Below are positions 25,120 to 32,483 of a stretch of DNA of 64,000 bases, piece after piece; the first letter of the stretch is position 1, and every line of letters begins with the position of its first letter. Origin of the DNA: Streptomyces qaidamensis. Lineage in GTDB: Bacteria; Actinomycetota; Actinomycetes; Streptomycetales; Streptomycetaceae. Both the position numbers and the translations under genes were made by a program. A model generated the notes under the pieces. It ran no database searches. It was not told where the DNA came from and was given only the letters and a program-made list of their open reading frames with translations. The stretch spans positions 6,324,001 through 6,388,000 of the forward strand of contig NZ_CP015098.1 in NCBI RefSeq assembly GCF_001611795.1, in the 5' to 3' direction.

Positions 25120-25231
25120 CGCATTTCTGGCCCACCCACAGCCGGAGGCGAGAGCGCGAGGGAGTATGTGAGGGCGGTGGAGCCGGTCATTCCGGTACGA
25201 CCGAGATCCCATCCTCAGGAGCCTTGAGACC

Positions 25232-26836
25232 ATGACCGCTACCAGCGACCTCGACGATTCGTTCCACGTCTTCGACACCACCCTGCGCGACGGCGCCCAG
25301 CGGGAGGGCATCAACCTCACCGTCGCCGACAAGCTGGCCATCGCACGGCACCTGGACGACTTCGGCGTGGGCTTCATCGAGGGCGGCTGGCCCGGCGCGA
25401 ACCCCCGGGACACCGAGTTCTTCGCCCGCGCCCAGCAGGAGATCGACTTCCGGCACGCCCAGCTCGTCGCATTCGGCTCCACCCGCCGCGCCGGCACCAC
25501 CGCCGACCAGGACCCGCAGGTCAAGGCGCTCCTGGAGTCCGGCGCCCCGGTGATCACGCTCGTCGCCAAGTCGCACGACCGCCATGTCGAACTCGCCCTG
25601 CGCACCACCCTGGACGAGAACCTGGCGATGGTCCGCGACACCGTGTCCTTCCTCAAGGAGCAGGGCCGCCGCGTCTTCATCGACTGCGAGCACTTCTTCG
25701 ACGGCTACCGGGCCAACCCCGAGTACGCCAAGGCGGTCGTCCGCACGGCGTCGGAGGCCGGCGCGGACGTCGTCGTCCTGTGCGACACCAACGGCGGCAT
25801 GCTCCCGGCCCAGATCCAGGCCGTCGTCTCCACGGTCCTCGCCGACACCGGCGCCCGGCTCGGCATCCACGCCCAGGACGACACGGGCTGCGCCGTCGCC
25901 AACACCCTGGCCGCCGTCGACGCGGGCGCGACGCACGTGCAGTGCACGGCCAACGGCTACGGCGAACGCGTCGGCAACGCCAACCTCTTCCCGGTCGTGG
26001 CGGCCCTGGAGCTGAAGTACGGCAAGCGGGTCCTGCCCGAGGGGCACCTGCAGGAGATGACGCGCATCTCGCACGCCATCGCCGAGGTCGTCAACCTCAC
26101 CCCCTCCACGCACCAGCCCTACGTCGGCCTCTCCGCCTTCGCCCACAAGGCCGGACTGCACGCCTCGGCGATCAAGGTCGACCCGGACCTGTACCAGCAC
26201 ATCGACCCCGAGCAGGTCGGCAACACCATGCGCATGCTGGTCTCCGACATGGCCGGACGCGCCTCCATCGAGCTCAAGGGCAAGGAACTCGGCATCGACC
26301 TCGGCGGCGACCGCGAGCTGGTCGGCCGGGTGGTCGAGCGGGTGAAGGAACGCGAGCTCAAGGGCTACACGTACGAGGCGGCCGACGCGAGCTTCGAACT
26401 GCTCCTGCGCGCCGAGGTGCAGGGCATGCCGCTGCGCTACTTCGAGGTCGAGTCCTGGCGCGCCATCGTCGAGGACCGGCCCGACGGCTCCCACGCCAAC
26501 GAGGCCACGGTCAAGCTGTGGGCCAAGGGCGAGCGCATCGTCGCCACCGCCGAGGGCAACGGCCCGGTCAACGCCCTGGACCGGTCCCTGCGCGTGGGCC
26601 TGGAGAAGATCTACCCCCAGCTCGCCAAGCTGGAGCTGGTGGACTACAAGGTCCGCATCCTGGAGGGCAAGCACGGCACCAACTCCACGACCCGCGTGCT
26701 GATCTCCACGTCCGACGGCACGGGCGAGTGGTCGACGGTCGGTGTCGCCGAGAACGTCATCGCCGCGAGCTGGCAGGCCCTGGAGGACGCGTACACCTAC
26801 GGGCTGCTGCGCGCGGGAGTCACACCGGCGGAGTAG
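25232..26836 (+). CDS. cimA: citramalate synthase
   Basis: A 534-residue enzyme of the LeuA/HMG-CoA lyase-like superfamily that condenses pyruvate and acetyl-CoA to citramalate, entering isoleucine synthesis without threonine. The N-terminal barrel has FDTTLRDGAQREGINLTVAD and GVGFIEGGWPGANPRDTEFF, the latter typical of the CimA rather than the LeuA subfamily. The metal site is GIHAQDDTGCAVANTLAAVD, and a C-terminal LeuA-type allosteric domain follows (about 400-534). AGGAG lies upstream of the ATG. Older annotations call such proteins LeuA2. The attenuator at 25004-25119 should couple expression to charged tRNA-Ile. Confidence 0.88.
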   Translation: MTATSDLDDSFHVFDTTLRDGAQREGINLTVADKLAIARHLDDFGVGFIEGGWPGANPRDTEFFARAQQEIDFRHAQLVAFGSTRRAGTTADQDPQVKALLESGAPVITLVAKSHDRHVELALRTTLDENLAMVRDTVSFLKEQGRRVFIDCEHFFDGYRANPEYAKAVVRTASEAGADVVVLCDTNGGMLPAQIQAVVSTVLADTGARLGIHAQDDTGCAVANTLAAVDAGATHVQCTANGYGERVGNANLFPVVAALELKYGKRVLPEGHLQEMTRISHAIAEVVNLTPSTHQPYVGLSAFAHKAGLHASAIKVDPDLYQHIDPEQVGNTMRMLVSDMAGRASIELKGKELGIDLGGDRELVGRVVERVKERELKGYTYEAADASFELLLRAEVQGMPLRYFEVESWRAIVEDRPDGSHANEATVKLWAKGERIVATAEGNGPVNALDRSLRVGLEKIYPQLAKLELVDYKVRILEGKHGTNSTTRVLISTSDGTGEWSTVGVAENVIAASWQALEDAYTYGLLRAGVTPAE

Positions 26837-26871
26837 CCGCGGCCCGGCCGGGCCGGGTCCCGGGGCGCGTG

Positions 26872-27558
26872 TCACATCGCCGTGTCCCGGGACCGCGGGA
26901 CCGGGACCTCGCCGCCCCGGTCGCGGCCGGGGGTCCGGTCGAGGCGGAAGAGCCCCGCCGTGTGGGGGCGCTGGCCGGAGGCGCTGGTGGTGGAGCGGGT
27001 CAGCTCCTCGACGCCGTCGGCCAGATAGCCGACCCACGCCGTGCCCTCGTCCTCGATGATCCGCTGCGCGTCGGCCCGCAGCCGCTCGATCACCCCGAGC
27101 AGGGCGGCCTGCTCCTTGTCGCTGGGGGAGTCGGTGGTCCGCAGGAACGCCTGCGCCCAGTCGGACTGCGCCTTCTTGAGGATCTGCTGCAACGCCAGCT
27201 CCGCTCGGATGTAGCGGGTCCAGGACGCCGAGAACCCGAAGATCCGGTCGAACAGCACGCAGCCCGCTCCGCCGGCCAGGAACACGAAACCCCACTCGGG
27301 CTGCACGGCCGTGGGCGCGGCCGCGTGCACCAGCGGCGTGATCGTGCCGACGATGCCCAGCAGCGTGGCGAGCGCCCGCAGCGAGCGCGACCACAGCGAC
27401 GGTCCGCGGCGCCGCGCCAGATACCAGCCGATCGCCGACGTCACCTCCGCCTCGGCATGCCGGAACAGCTCCCACAGCAGGTCGGCCCGCGTGCGCGAGC
27501 GGTCCAGCTCGGTCAGTTCGGACACCGTCATGTCCGCGGCCCTGCGTCTTCCGAACAT
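26872..27558 (-). CDS. SLATT-domain two-helix membrane protein
   Basis: A 228-residue protein with an N-terminal segment containing ELDRSRTRADLLWELFRHAE, two transmembrane helices (about residues 58-105: LATLLGIVGTITPLVHAA and WGFVFLAGGAGCVLFDRIFG) and a long C-terminal helical, cytosolic part. This matches the SLATT family (SMODS/SLOG-associating 2TM effector). In other bacteria such proteins are predicted membrane effectors of nucleotide-signalled defence systems, but here no SMODS, SLOG or reverse transcriptase gene is adjacent. ATG at 27558 is chosen; ATG at 27531 is an alternative. It converges on cimA and is divergent from the next gene. Confidence 0.75.
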   Translation of the reverse strand: MFGRRRAADMTVSELTELDRSRTRADLLWELFRHAEAEVTSAIGWYLARRRGPSLWSRSLRALATLLGIVGTITPLVHAAAPTAVQPEWGFVFLAGGAGCVLFDRIFGFSASWTRYIRAELALQQILKKAQSDWAQAFLRTTDSPSDKEQAALLGVIERLRADAQRIIEDEGTAWVGYLADGVEELTRSTTSASGQRPHTAGLFRLDRTPGRDRGGEVPVPRSRDTAM

Positions 27559-27680
27559 GCCCCTGTTACCGCCCCTCCTGGATGGCCCATGGCCAGAGGG
27601 CATCCTAGGCCCAGCCGCGGCCACAAATCCCTGCCTCGACGGATAACCCTTTATGGGTAGTTTCGGGTAGCTTCGAATAT

Positions 27681-29036
27681 ATGAAGGCCGCACTGGTGCG
27701 TACCGTCGTACGTCTGCTGATCGTGCCGGTTGCCGCCGTACTGGCGGTGCTGCTGGCCGGTGCGCCGGGTGCGCACGCGGTCACCGACCTCTCGGAGGTC
27801 GCCCAGGCACTGCGGGAGAACCCCGTCTACGTCGATCCGGCCGTCTCCGGGCAGCTGGCGGCATCGGACGCCGAGGCGCTCGCCGACAAGATCAAGGACG
27901 CCGACAAGCCCGTCTTCGTGGCGGTCCTCCCCGCCGGCTACCCCACGCAGGACCTCTTCCGGAACCTGCGCACCGAGACCGGCATCACCGGCCTCTACGG
28001 CATCCACCTCGGTGACCGGTTCGACGCCCGTGCCGACAGCTCGGTGATGAGCCGGCAGGCGGTGTCCAACCTGGTCACGGCCGTGCAGGACGCGGGCGAC
28101 ACCAAGGCCCAGCTGAACGACTTCGTCGACGACGCCCTGCGCAACGTGGGCGGTTCGGCGCCGAGCAGCTGGAGCGACGGCTCGGGCACCGACGTGCCGG
28201 TCGGCGGCCTGATCACGGTCGGCGCCCTGGTCGCGGCCGGCGGCGCGGGCGCCTACGCCCTGGCCCGCCGCAACCGGCGCCGCCACGAGGAGGAGCAGCG
28301 GGCCGCGCTGGAGAAGCTGCGGGTGGTCGTCGACGAGGACATCACCGCGTTCGGTGAGGAACTGGACCGCCTCGACTTCCACCCCGGGGAGCCCGGCGCC
28401 GACGACGCGATGCGCACCGACTACGAGCGTGCCCTGGACTCCTACGAGCGGGCCAAGTCCCTGATGGCGGCCGCGGTGAAACCGGAGGACGTCCGGCCCG
28501 TCACCCAGGCCGTGGAGGACGGCCGGTTCTCCCTGGCCCGGCTCGCGGCCCGCCGCGAGGGCGGCGCCCTGCCGGAGCGCCGCCCGCCCTGCTTCTTCGA
28601 CCCGCGCCACGGCCCCGCCGTCGCCGACGCCACCTGGACGCCCCCGGGCGGCGCAGCCCGCGAGGTCCCGGTCTGCGCGGCCGACGAGCGGCGTCTCGCC
28701 GAGGGCCGCGACCCGGCGATCCGCGAGGTCGACACCGACTACGGCCGCCGCCCCTACTGGGAGGCCGGACCGGCGTACGGCCCCTGGGCCGGCGGCTACT
28801 TCGGCGGCGGCCTGCTGCCCGGCCTCCTCGTCGGCACCATGCTCGGCAGCATGATGGCCGGCCCCGCCTACGCGGCCGACTACGGCTCGGGCTACGGCGA
28901 CTTCGGCGGCTACGAGGGCGGCGACGTCTCCGGCGCGGACTTCGACACCGGCGATTTCGGTGGCGGTTTCGGCGGCGGGGACATCGGCGGGGGTGGAGGC
29001 TTCGGCGGTGGAGGGGACTTCGGGGGCGGATTCTGA
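27681..29036 (+). CDS. membrane protein with Gly-rich C-terminus, unknown function
   Basis: A 451-residue protein with a signal peptide (to about AHA, residue 33), an extracytoplasmic domain of ~140 residues that resembles TPM-like secreted domains (KPVFVAVLPAGYPTQDLFRN), one transmembrane helix at about 173-193 (GLITVGALVAAGGAGAYALA), then a cytosolic coiled-coil-like region. After ~345 the chain is Gly/Tyr/Asp-rich, with a second hydrophobic patch (GLLPGLLVGTMLGSMMAG) and a tail of repeated GGGF and GGGD units. The architecture is common in actinobacteria, but I know no assigned function. It is divergent from the SLATT gene. Confidence 0.8.
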   Translation: MKAALVRTVVRLLIVPVAAVLAVLLAGAPGAHAVTDLSEVAQALRENPVYVDPAVSGQLAASDAEALADKIKDADKPVFVAVLPAGYPTQDLFRNLRTETGITGLYGIHLGDRFDARADSSVMSRQAVSNLVTAVQDAGDTKAQLNDFVDDALRNVGGSAPSSWSDGSGTDVPVGGLITVGALVAAGGAGAYALARRNRRRHEEEQRAALEKLRVVVDEDITAFGEELDRLDFHPGEPGADDAMRTDYERALDSYERAKSLMAAAVKPEDVRPVTQAVEDGRFSLARLAARREGGALPERRPPCFFDPRHGPAVADATWTPPGGAAREVPVCAADERRLAEGRDPAIREVDTDYGRRPYWEAGPAYGPWAGGYFGGGLLPGLLVGTMLGSMMAGPAYAADYGSGYGDFGGYEGGDVSGADFDTGDFGGGFGGGDIGGGGGFGGGGDFGGGF

Positions 29037-29051
29037 TTCGGGCAGGACCCG

Positions 29052-29383
29052 GTCGCCCGGGTCCACCGGTTCTCCTCCGGCTCCGCCCGGAACTGACCGC
29101 CGCCGGGCGGATGCGGCCCGGCGGCCGCGCGGAGGTGGCGTCCGCCCTGGCGGACGGCCGGTGGGATGCGGCGTACGCGTCCCAGAAGGAGGCGGAGGTC
29201 CCGGCCGACCTGGCGGCGGCCCTGGCCCGCAGCCCCCGCGCCGCCGCGGCCTTCGCGACCCTGGGCCGCACGGACCGCTACCTGGCGATGCTCGGCGTGC
29301 TCCGGGCCAGGACGACGAGAAGCCGCGCTGCGCAGGTGACGGCGACGGTGAGGAACCTGGAGGCCCGGGCCTCGACCCGCTGA
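29052..29383 (+). pseudogene. remnant of a YdeI/OmpD-associated family gene
   Basis: An open frame from about 29093 encodes LTAAGRMRPGGRAEVASALA, then DGRWDAAYA, VPADLAAALARSP and FATLGRTDRYLAML. This follows the C-terminal half of YdeI-family (bacteriocin-protection) proteins residue by residue. The expected preceding segment (a VHRFS-like stretch) is readable at 29052-29092 but in another frame and ending in a stop, with about 10-15 residues missing between. The first ~100 residues of the family are absent, cut off by the end of the preceding gene. I read this as a decayed gene rather than a real 90-residue protein. The remaining bases to 29510 hold no gene. Confidence 0.6.
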
Positions 29384-29510
29384 GCCTGCTGGAGCGCACC
29401 GGTGGGAGCACTGTGGGCTCGCGGGCCGCGTCGGCCACTCGGGCATGCCCGGCACCCACCGGCCCGGGAACGACCGGCGTGGCGACCGCCACCTGTCCGC
29501 CGCACCGGAC

Positions 29511-29539
29511 GGGCCCGACACCGCAGCGGCGTCGGGCCC
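29511..29539 (-). terminator. hairpin terminator after the trypsin gene
   Basis: GGGCCCGAC / GTCGGGCCC, a 9-bp perfect stem with an inner 3-bp extension (CCG..CGG), lies 15 bases beyond the stop of the minus-strand trypsin gene. Confidence 0.8.
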
Positions 29540-29553
29540 TGAAAAGCCGTCGG

Positions 29554-30339
29554 TCAGAGGGTCGACGCCGCCGAGGCGATGGCGGGGGCGAAGGTGGAGA
29601 CCTCCGTGTAGACGCCGGGAGCCTCGGGCCGGGCGCAGCCCTCGCCCCAGCTCACGATGCCGACCTGGATCCAGCCGCCGGCGTTGTCCTTGCGGAACAT
29701 CGGGCCGCCGGAGTCGCCCTGGCAGGTGTCGACGCCGCCCGCGTCGAAGCCGGCGCAGATCTCCTCGTTCGCGACGAGGCCGCTGTACAGACCGCCGTAG
29801 GCCTTGCACGCGGCGTCGCTGACGAACGGCACGGTCGCCTTCAGGAGGTAGCGCTGCTGGGAGCCGCCCTCGCGGTTCGCGCCCCAGCCGGCGACGGTGA
29901 AGTCACCGGTGTTGTACTGCGAGGTCGTGGCGATCTTCAGCGTCGGCAGGTTGATGGGCTGGGCGAGCTTGATGAGCGCCCAGTCCTTGCCGGTCCCGTT
30001 GTAGCCGGGGGCGCGCAGCACCTTGGTGGAGCGGACCTGGACCCGGCCGCTGGTGGACTGCAGGTCGACGACCCCCGCGGTGGCGGTGATGCCCGTGTTG
30101 TTGCCGGAGCGGCCCACGCAGTGCGCGGCCGTGAGCACGATCTGCTGGGTGTAGAGCGCGCCGCCACAGCCCATGGAGAGCCGGACCATGAACGGGAACT
30201 CGCCCTGCGCGGCCCGGGTCCCGCCGACGACGGGCGACGGCGCGGCCTGCGCGGCGGAAACGGGCTGGAGGCTGGCGATCGCGAGCGCGGCGGCGCCGAG
30301 GGCCGCGCATCTCTTGAGAGCCGTGAGGAGTCTCTTCAA
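29554..30339 (-). CDS. sprT: secreted trypsin-like serine protease
   Basis: A 261-residue precursor close to Streptomyces griseus trypsin. The signal peptide ends near AQA, a very short propeptide (APSP) follows, and the mature enzyme begins VVGGT at residue 37. The catalytic triad is in VLTAAHCVG, GKDWALIKL and CQGDSGGPMF, with the primary-specificity Asp six residues before the catalytic Ser (DTCQGDS), so it should cut after Lys or Arg. Six cysteines fit three disulfides. In Streptomyces such trypsins are produced at the onset of aerial growth. The 220 bases upstream (30340-30559) contain its promoter and the convergently unrelated terminator of the next gene. Confidence 0.94.
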   Translation of the reverse strand: MKRLLTALKRCAALGAAALAIASLQPVSAAQAAPSPVVGGTRAAQGEFPFMVRLSMGCGGALYTQQIVLTAAHCVGRSGNNTGITATAGVVDLQSTSGRVQVRSTKVLRAPGYNGTGKDWALIKLAQPINLPTLKIATTSQYNTGDFTVAGWGANREGGSQQRYLLKATVPFVSDAACKAYGGLYSGLVANEEICAGFDAGGVDTCQGDSGGPMFRKDNAGGWIQVGIVSWGEGCARPEAPGVYTEVSTFAPAIASAASTL

Positions 30340-30517
30340 CGTGATGCCTTCCGTGGGGGGGTTGACTGGGGAGGTGCAACCGAAGCATCAGATTGACGAG
30401 TGCATGACAGCAGCAGGGGCAAAAAGAACGTCCATGTGCTGGCATGGACTGGTCAAAATATCGCTGCTGGATTATGAGAACGCCGACAGTCTTTGCACAA
30501 GGGTCGGGAACCGGCCA

Positions 30518-30550
30518 GACCGGCCCGGGGGTGAGGTCACCGGGCCGGTC
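30518..30550 (-). terminator. hairpin terminator after the YceI gene
   Basis: A 10-bp perfect stem GACCGGCCCG / CGGGCCGGTC with a 13-base loop starts 10 bases beyond the YceI stop on the minus strand. Confidence 0.8.
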
Positions 30551-30559
30551 CCGCGAGGC

Positions 30560-31174
30560 TCACGCGTTCCGGATGGCCGAGATGTCGAAGTTGAGCTTGA
30601 TCTTGTCGGAGACCAGGACGCCGCCGGTCTCCAGCGCGGCGTTCCAGGTCAGGCCCCACTCGGAGCGCAGGATCTCCGCCTTGCCCTCGAAGCCGACGCG
30701 CTCGTTGCCGAAGGGGTCCTTCGCGGCGCCGTTGAACTCCAGGTCGATGGCGAGGGGGCGGGTGGTGCCGAGGATCGTCAGCTCGCCGGTGATCCGGTAA
30801 TCGTCACCACCGAGCGCCTCCGCCTTGGTGGAACGGAACGTCATGGCCGGGAACTCGTCCGCCTTGAAGAAGTCCGCGCTCTTGAGGTGGCCGTCGCGGT
30901 CGTCGTTGCCCGTGCTGATGCTGTCCATCACGACGTCGATGGAGGCCGTCGACCGGGACGGGTCGCTGCCGTCGAGGTGCAGCGTGCCGGTGAAGTCCTG
31001 GAAGCCGCCCTTGACGTTGGTGACCATGGCGTGCCGGGCGACGAAGCCGATCGTCGAGTGCGCGGGGTCGATCGTGTAGTCGCCGGTCAGGGCGGCCGGC
31101 TCGGGGGTCACGGCACCGGTGGCGGTGGCGGTGGCGGTGGCGGTCTGGGCGTCGTTGCGGCTGAAGATGCTCAT
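30560..31174 (-). CDS. YceI family protein
   Basis: A 204-residue protein with a lipocalin-like YceI domain over residues 30-204 (GDYTIDPAHSTIGFVARHAM, GTLHLDGSDPSRSTASIDVV, FPAMTFRSTKAE, GELTILGTTRPLAIDLEFNG). These proteins bind polyprenoid or amide lipids and are often stress-induced. There is no signal peptide, so it is cytosolic; the first 25 residues form a low-complexity Ala/Thr tract (TATATATATG). ATG at 31174 has a perfect GGAGG. The promoter region carries two 14-base GTTnAA..TTnAAC sites resembling MarR operators, although no MarR gene is adjacent here. Confidence 0.9.
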   Translation of the reverse strand: MSIFSRNDAQTATATATATGAVTPEPAALTGDYTIDPAHSTIGFVARHAMVTNVKGGFQDFTGTLHLDGSDPSRSTASIDVVMDSISTGNDDRDGHLKSADFFKADEFPAMTFRSTKAEALGGDDYRITGELTILGTTRPLAIDLEFNGAAKDPFGNERVGFEGKAEILRSEWGLTWNAALETGGVLVSDKIKLNFDISAIRNA

Positions 31175-31196
31175 GGTGTGTACGCCTCCTGGGTAG

Positions 31197-31262
31197 GATG
31201 TTGAATCTTTAACTACTCCAACGCGACCCACCGTAGACCTATTCCGTTCAATGTTCAACATC
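31197..31262. promoter_or_regulatory. paired MarR-like operator sites upstream of yceI
   Basis: Two 14-base imperfect palindromes, GTTGAATCTTTAAC (31200-31213) and GTTCAATGTTCAAC (31246-31259), sit 46 bases apart. The outer flanks GATGTTGAA (31197-31205) and TTCAACATC (31254-31262) are exact inverted repeats. The stretch is AT-rich and covers the yceI promoter region. The rest of the gap to 31514 has no gene; it should include the promoter of the divergent dehydrogenase. Confidence 0.6.
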
Positions 31263-31514
31263 TTTGGGAGTGTGTCGGCCCGTACGCCCGCTTGGCCGAA
31301 TCCCCCGGCCCGCGGGAGTGGTCCTGCCGGATGCGGCGCACCGCGCCCCGGCACGCGGTCGTCCCACGGCCCGGAGCCCGACGGAGCCGGGCCACCCGGC
31401 CCTCGCCGGCACACCCTGCGGTGGCGGCGTCCGGCGAGACGGGGTTCCGTTTTCAGTGACCGTATGGAGACAGACGAGACCACGGCGGACGCACAGCGCA
31501 GGGGAGAGCGACTC

Positions 31515-32390
31515 GTGACACTCACCGGCTCCGGCTCGGCCTACGACCCACCGGCGGATCCCGCCCCGCGCCGCTCCACCGCCCCCGTCCCCGCCCGGGT
31601 GAACCAGTACGGACCGCCGCGACGTCTCGACCGGCGCGTCGCCCTGGTCACCGGAGCCTCCTCCGGCATCGGGGCGGCCACGGCCCGGCGGTTCGCGATG
31701 GACGGCTGGCAACTGCTCCTCAGCGGACGCGACCGGCACCGCCTGGAGCAGACCGCGTCCGGCACCACGGCCGTCGTACTGCCCGCCGACCTCGCCGCCC
31801 CCGACGGCCCGCGCCTGCTGGCCCAGTCCGCGCTGCACACCACCGGCCGGATCGACGTCCTGGTCGCCGGAGCGGGCATGGGCTGGGCAGGCCCCTTCGC
31901 CACCATGCCGCACACCGACATCGACCGGGTGCTGACCCTGGACCTCAACGCCACCCTCCACCTCGTGCGCGAGGTACTGCCCTCCATGATCTCGGCGGGA
32001 CGCGGCCGCGTGGTGCTGCTCGGCTCGGTCGCCGGCTGCGTGGGCCTGCGGGAGGAGGCGGTGTACTCCGCCGCCAAAGCAGGCCTGGCCGCCTTCGCCG
32101 AGGCGCTGCGCCAGGAACTGCGCGGCACGGGCGTGGGCGTGACCTTCGTCGTGCCCGGAGCCGTCGACACGCCCTTCCACACCCGCCGCAGCAGGCCCTA
32201 CGACGGCACCCGCGCCGGCCTCCTCTCGCCCGGCAGCGTCGCCGGCACCATCTGGGAGGCCGTCCGGCAGAACCGTGACGAGGCCTACGTCCCCACCTGG
32301 CTGACCGTCCCCGGCCGGGTCCGCGGCCTCGCGCCGGGCCTGTACCGCCGCCTGCTGAACCGCTTCGGCCAGGGACTGCCGTCTGGATGA
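31515..32390 (+). CDS. short-chain dehydrogenase/reductase
   Basis: A 291-residue classical SDR. The cofactor motif is TGASSGIGAAT, the structural motif is VLVAGAGMGWAG (an NNAG variant), and the catalytic triad is the Ser of LLGSVAG with YSAAKAG. An N-terminal ~35-residue Pro-rich extension precedes the Rossmann fold. GTG at 31515 is favoured because AGGGGAG sits 8 bases upstream; ATG at 31464 would add 17 residues but has no ribosome binding site. The substrate is unknown. The C-terminal helix (RVRGLAPGLYRRLLNRFG) resembles SDRs acting on lipids or polyketides. It is divergent from yceI. Confidence 0.87.
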   Translation: MTLTGSGSAYDPPADPAPRRSTAPVPARVNQYGPPRRLDRRVALVTGASSGIGAATARRFAMDGWQLLLSGRDRHRLEQTASGTTAVVLPADLAAPDGPRLLAQSALHTTGRIDVLVAGAGMGWAGPFATMPHTDIDRVLTLDLNATLHLVREVLPSMISAGRGRVVLLGSVAGCVGLREEAVYSAAKAGLAAFAEALRQELRGTGVGVTFVVPGAVDTPFHTRRSRPYDGTRAGLLSPGSVAGTIWEAVRQNRDEAYVPTWLTVPGRVRGLAPGLYRRLLNRFGQGLPSG

Positions 32391-32483
32391 CAGCTCAGCG
32401 CTCCCGCCCGCCGTTCCCCCGTTCCGGTCACTCCGGCCGAATCCACCGTTCAGGTGACCGCCTCCGCGTGGTAGGGCAGGGGC

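Noticed and set aside
25232..26836. Assignment of this gene as a second 2-isopropylmalate synthase (leuA2)
   Set aside because: The N-terminal motifs GVGFIEGGWPGANPRDTEFF and the isoleucine leader fit citramalate synthase better.
26837..31250. A defence island around the SLATT gene
   Set aside because: Neighbours are cimA, a Gly-rich membrane protein, a YdeI remnant, trypsin and YceI; none is a known defence component.
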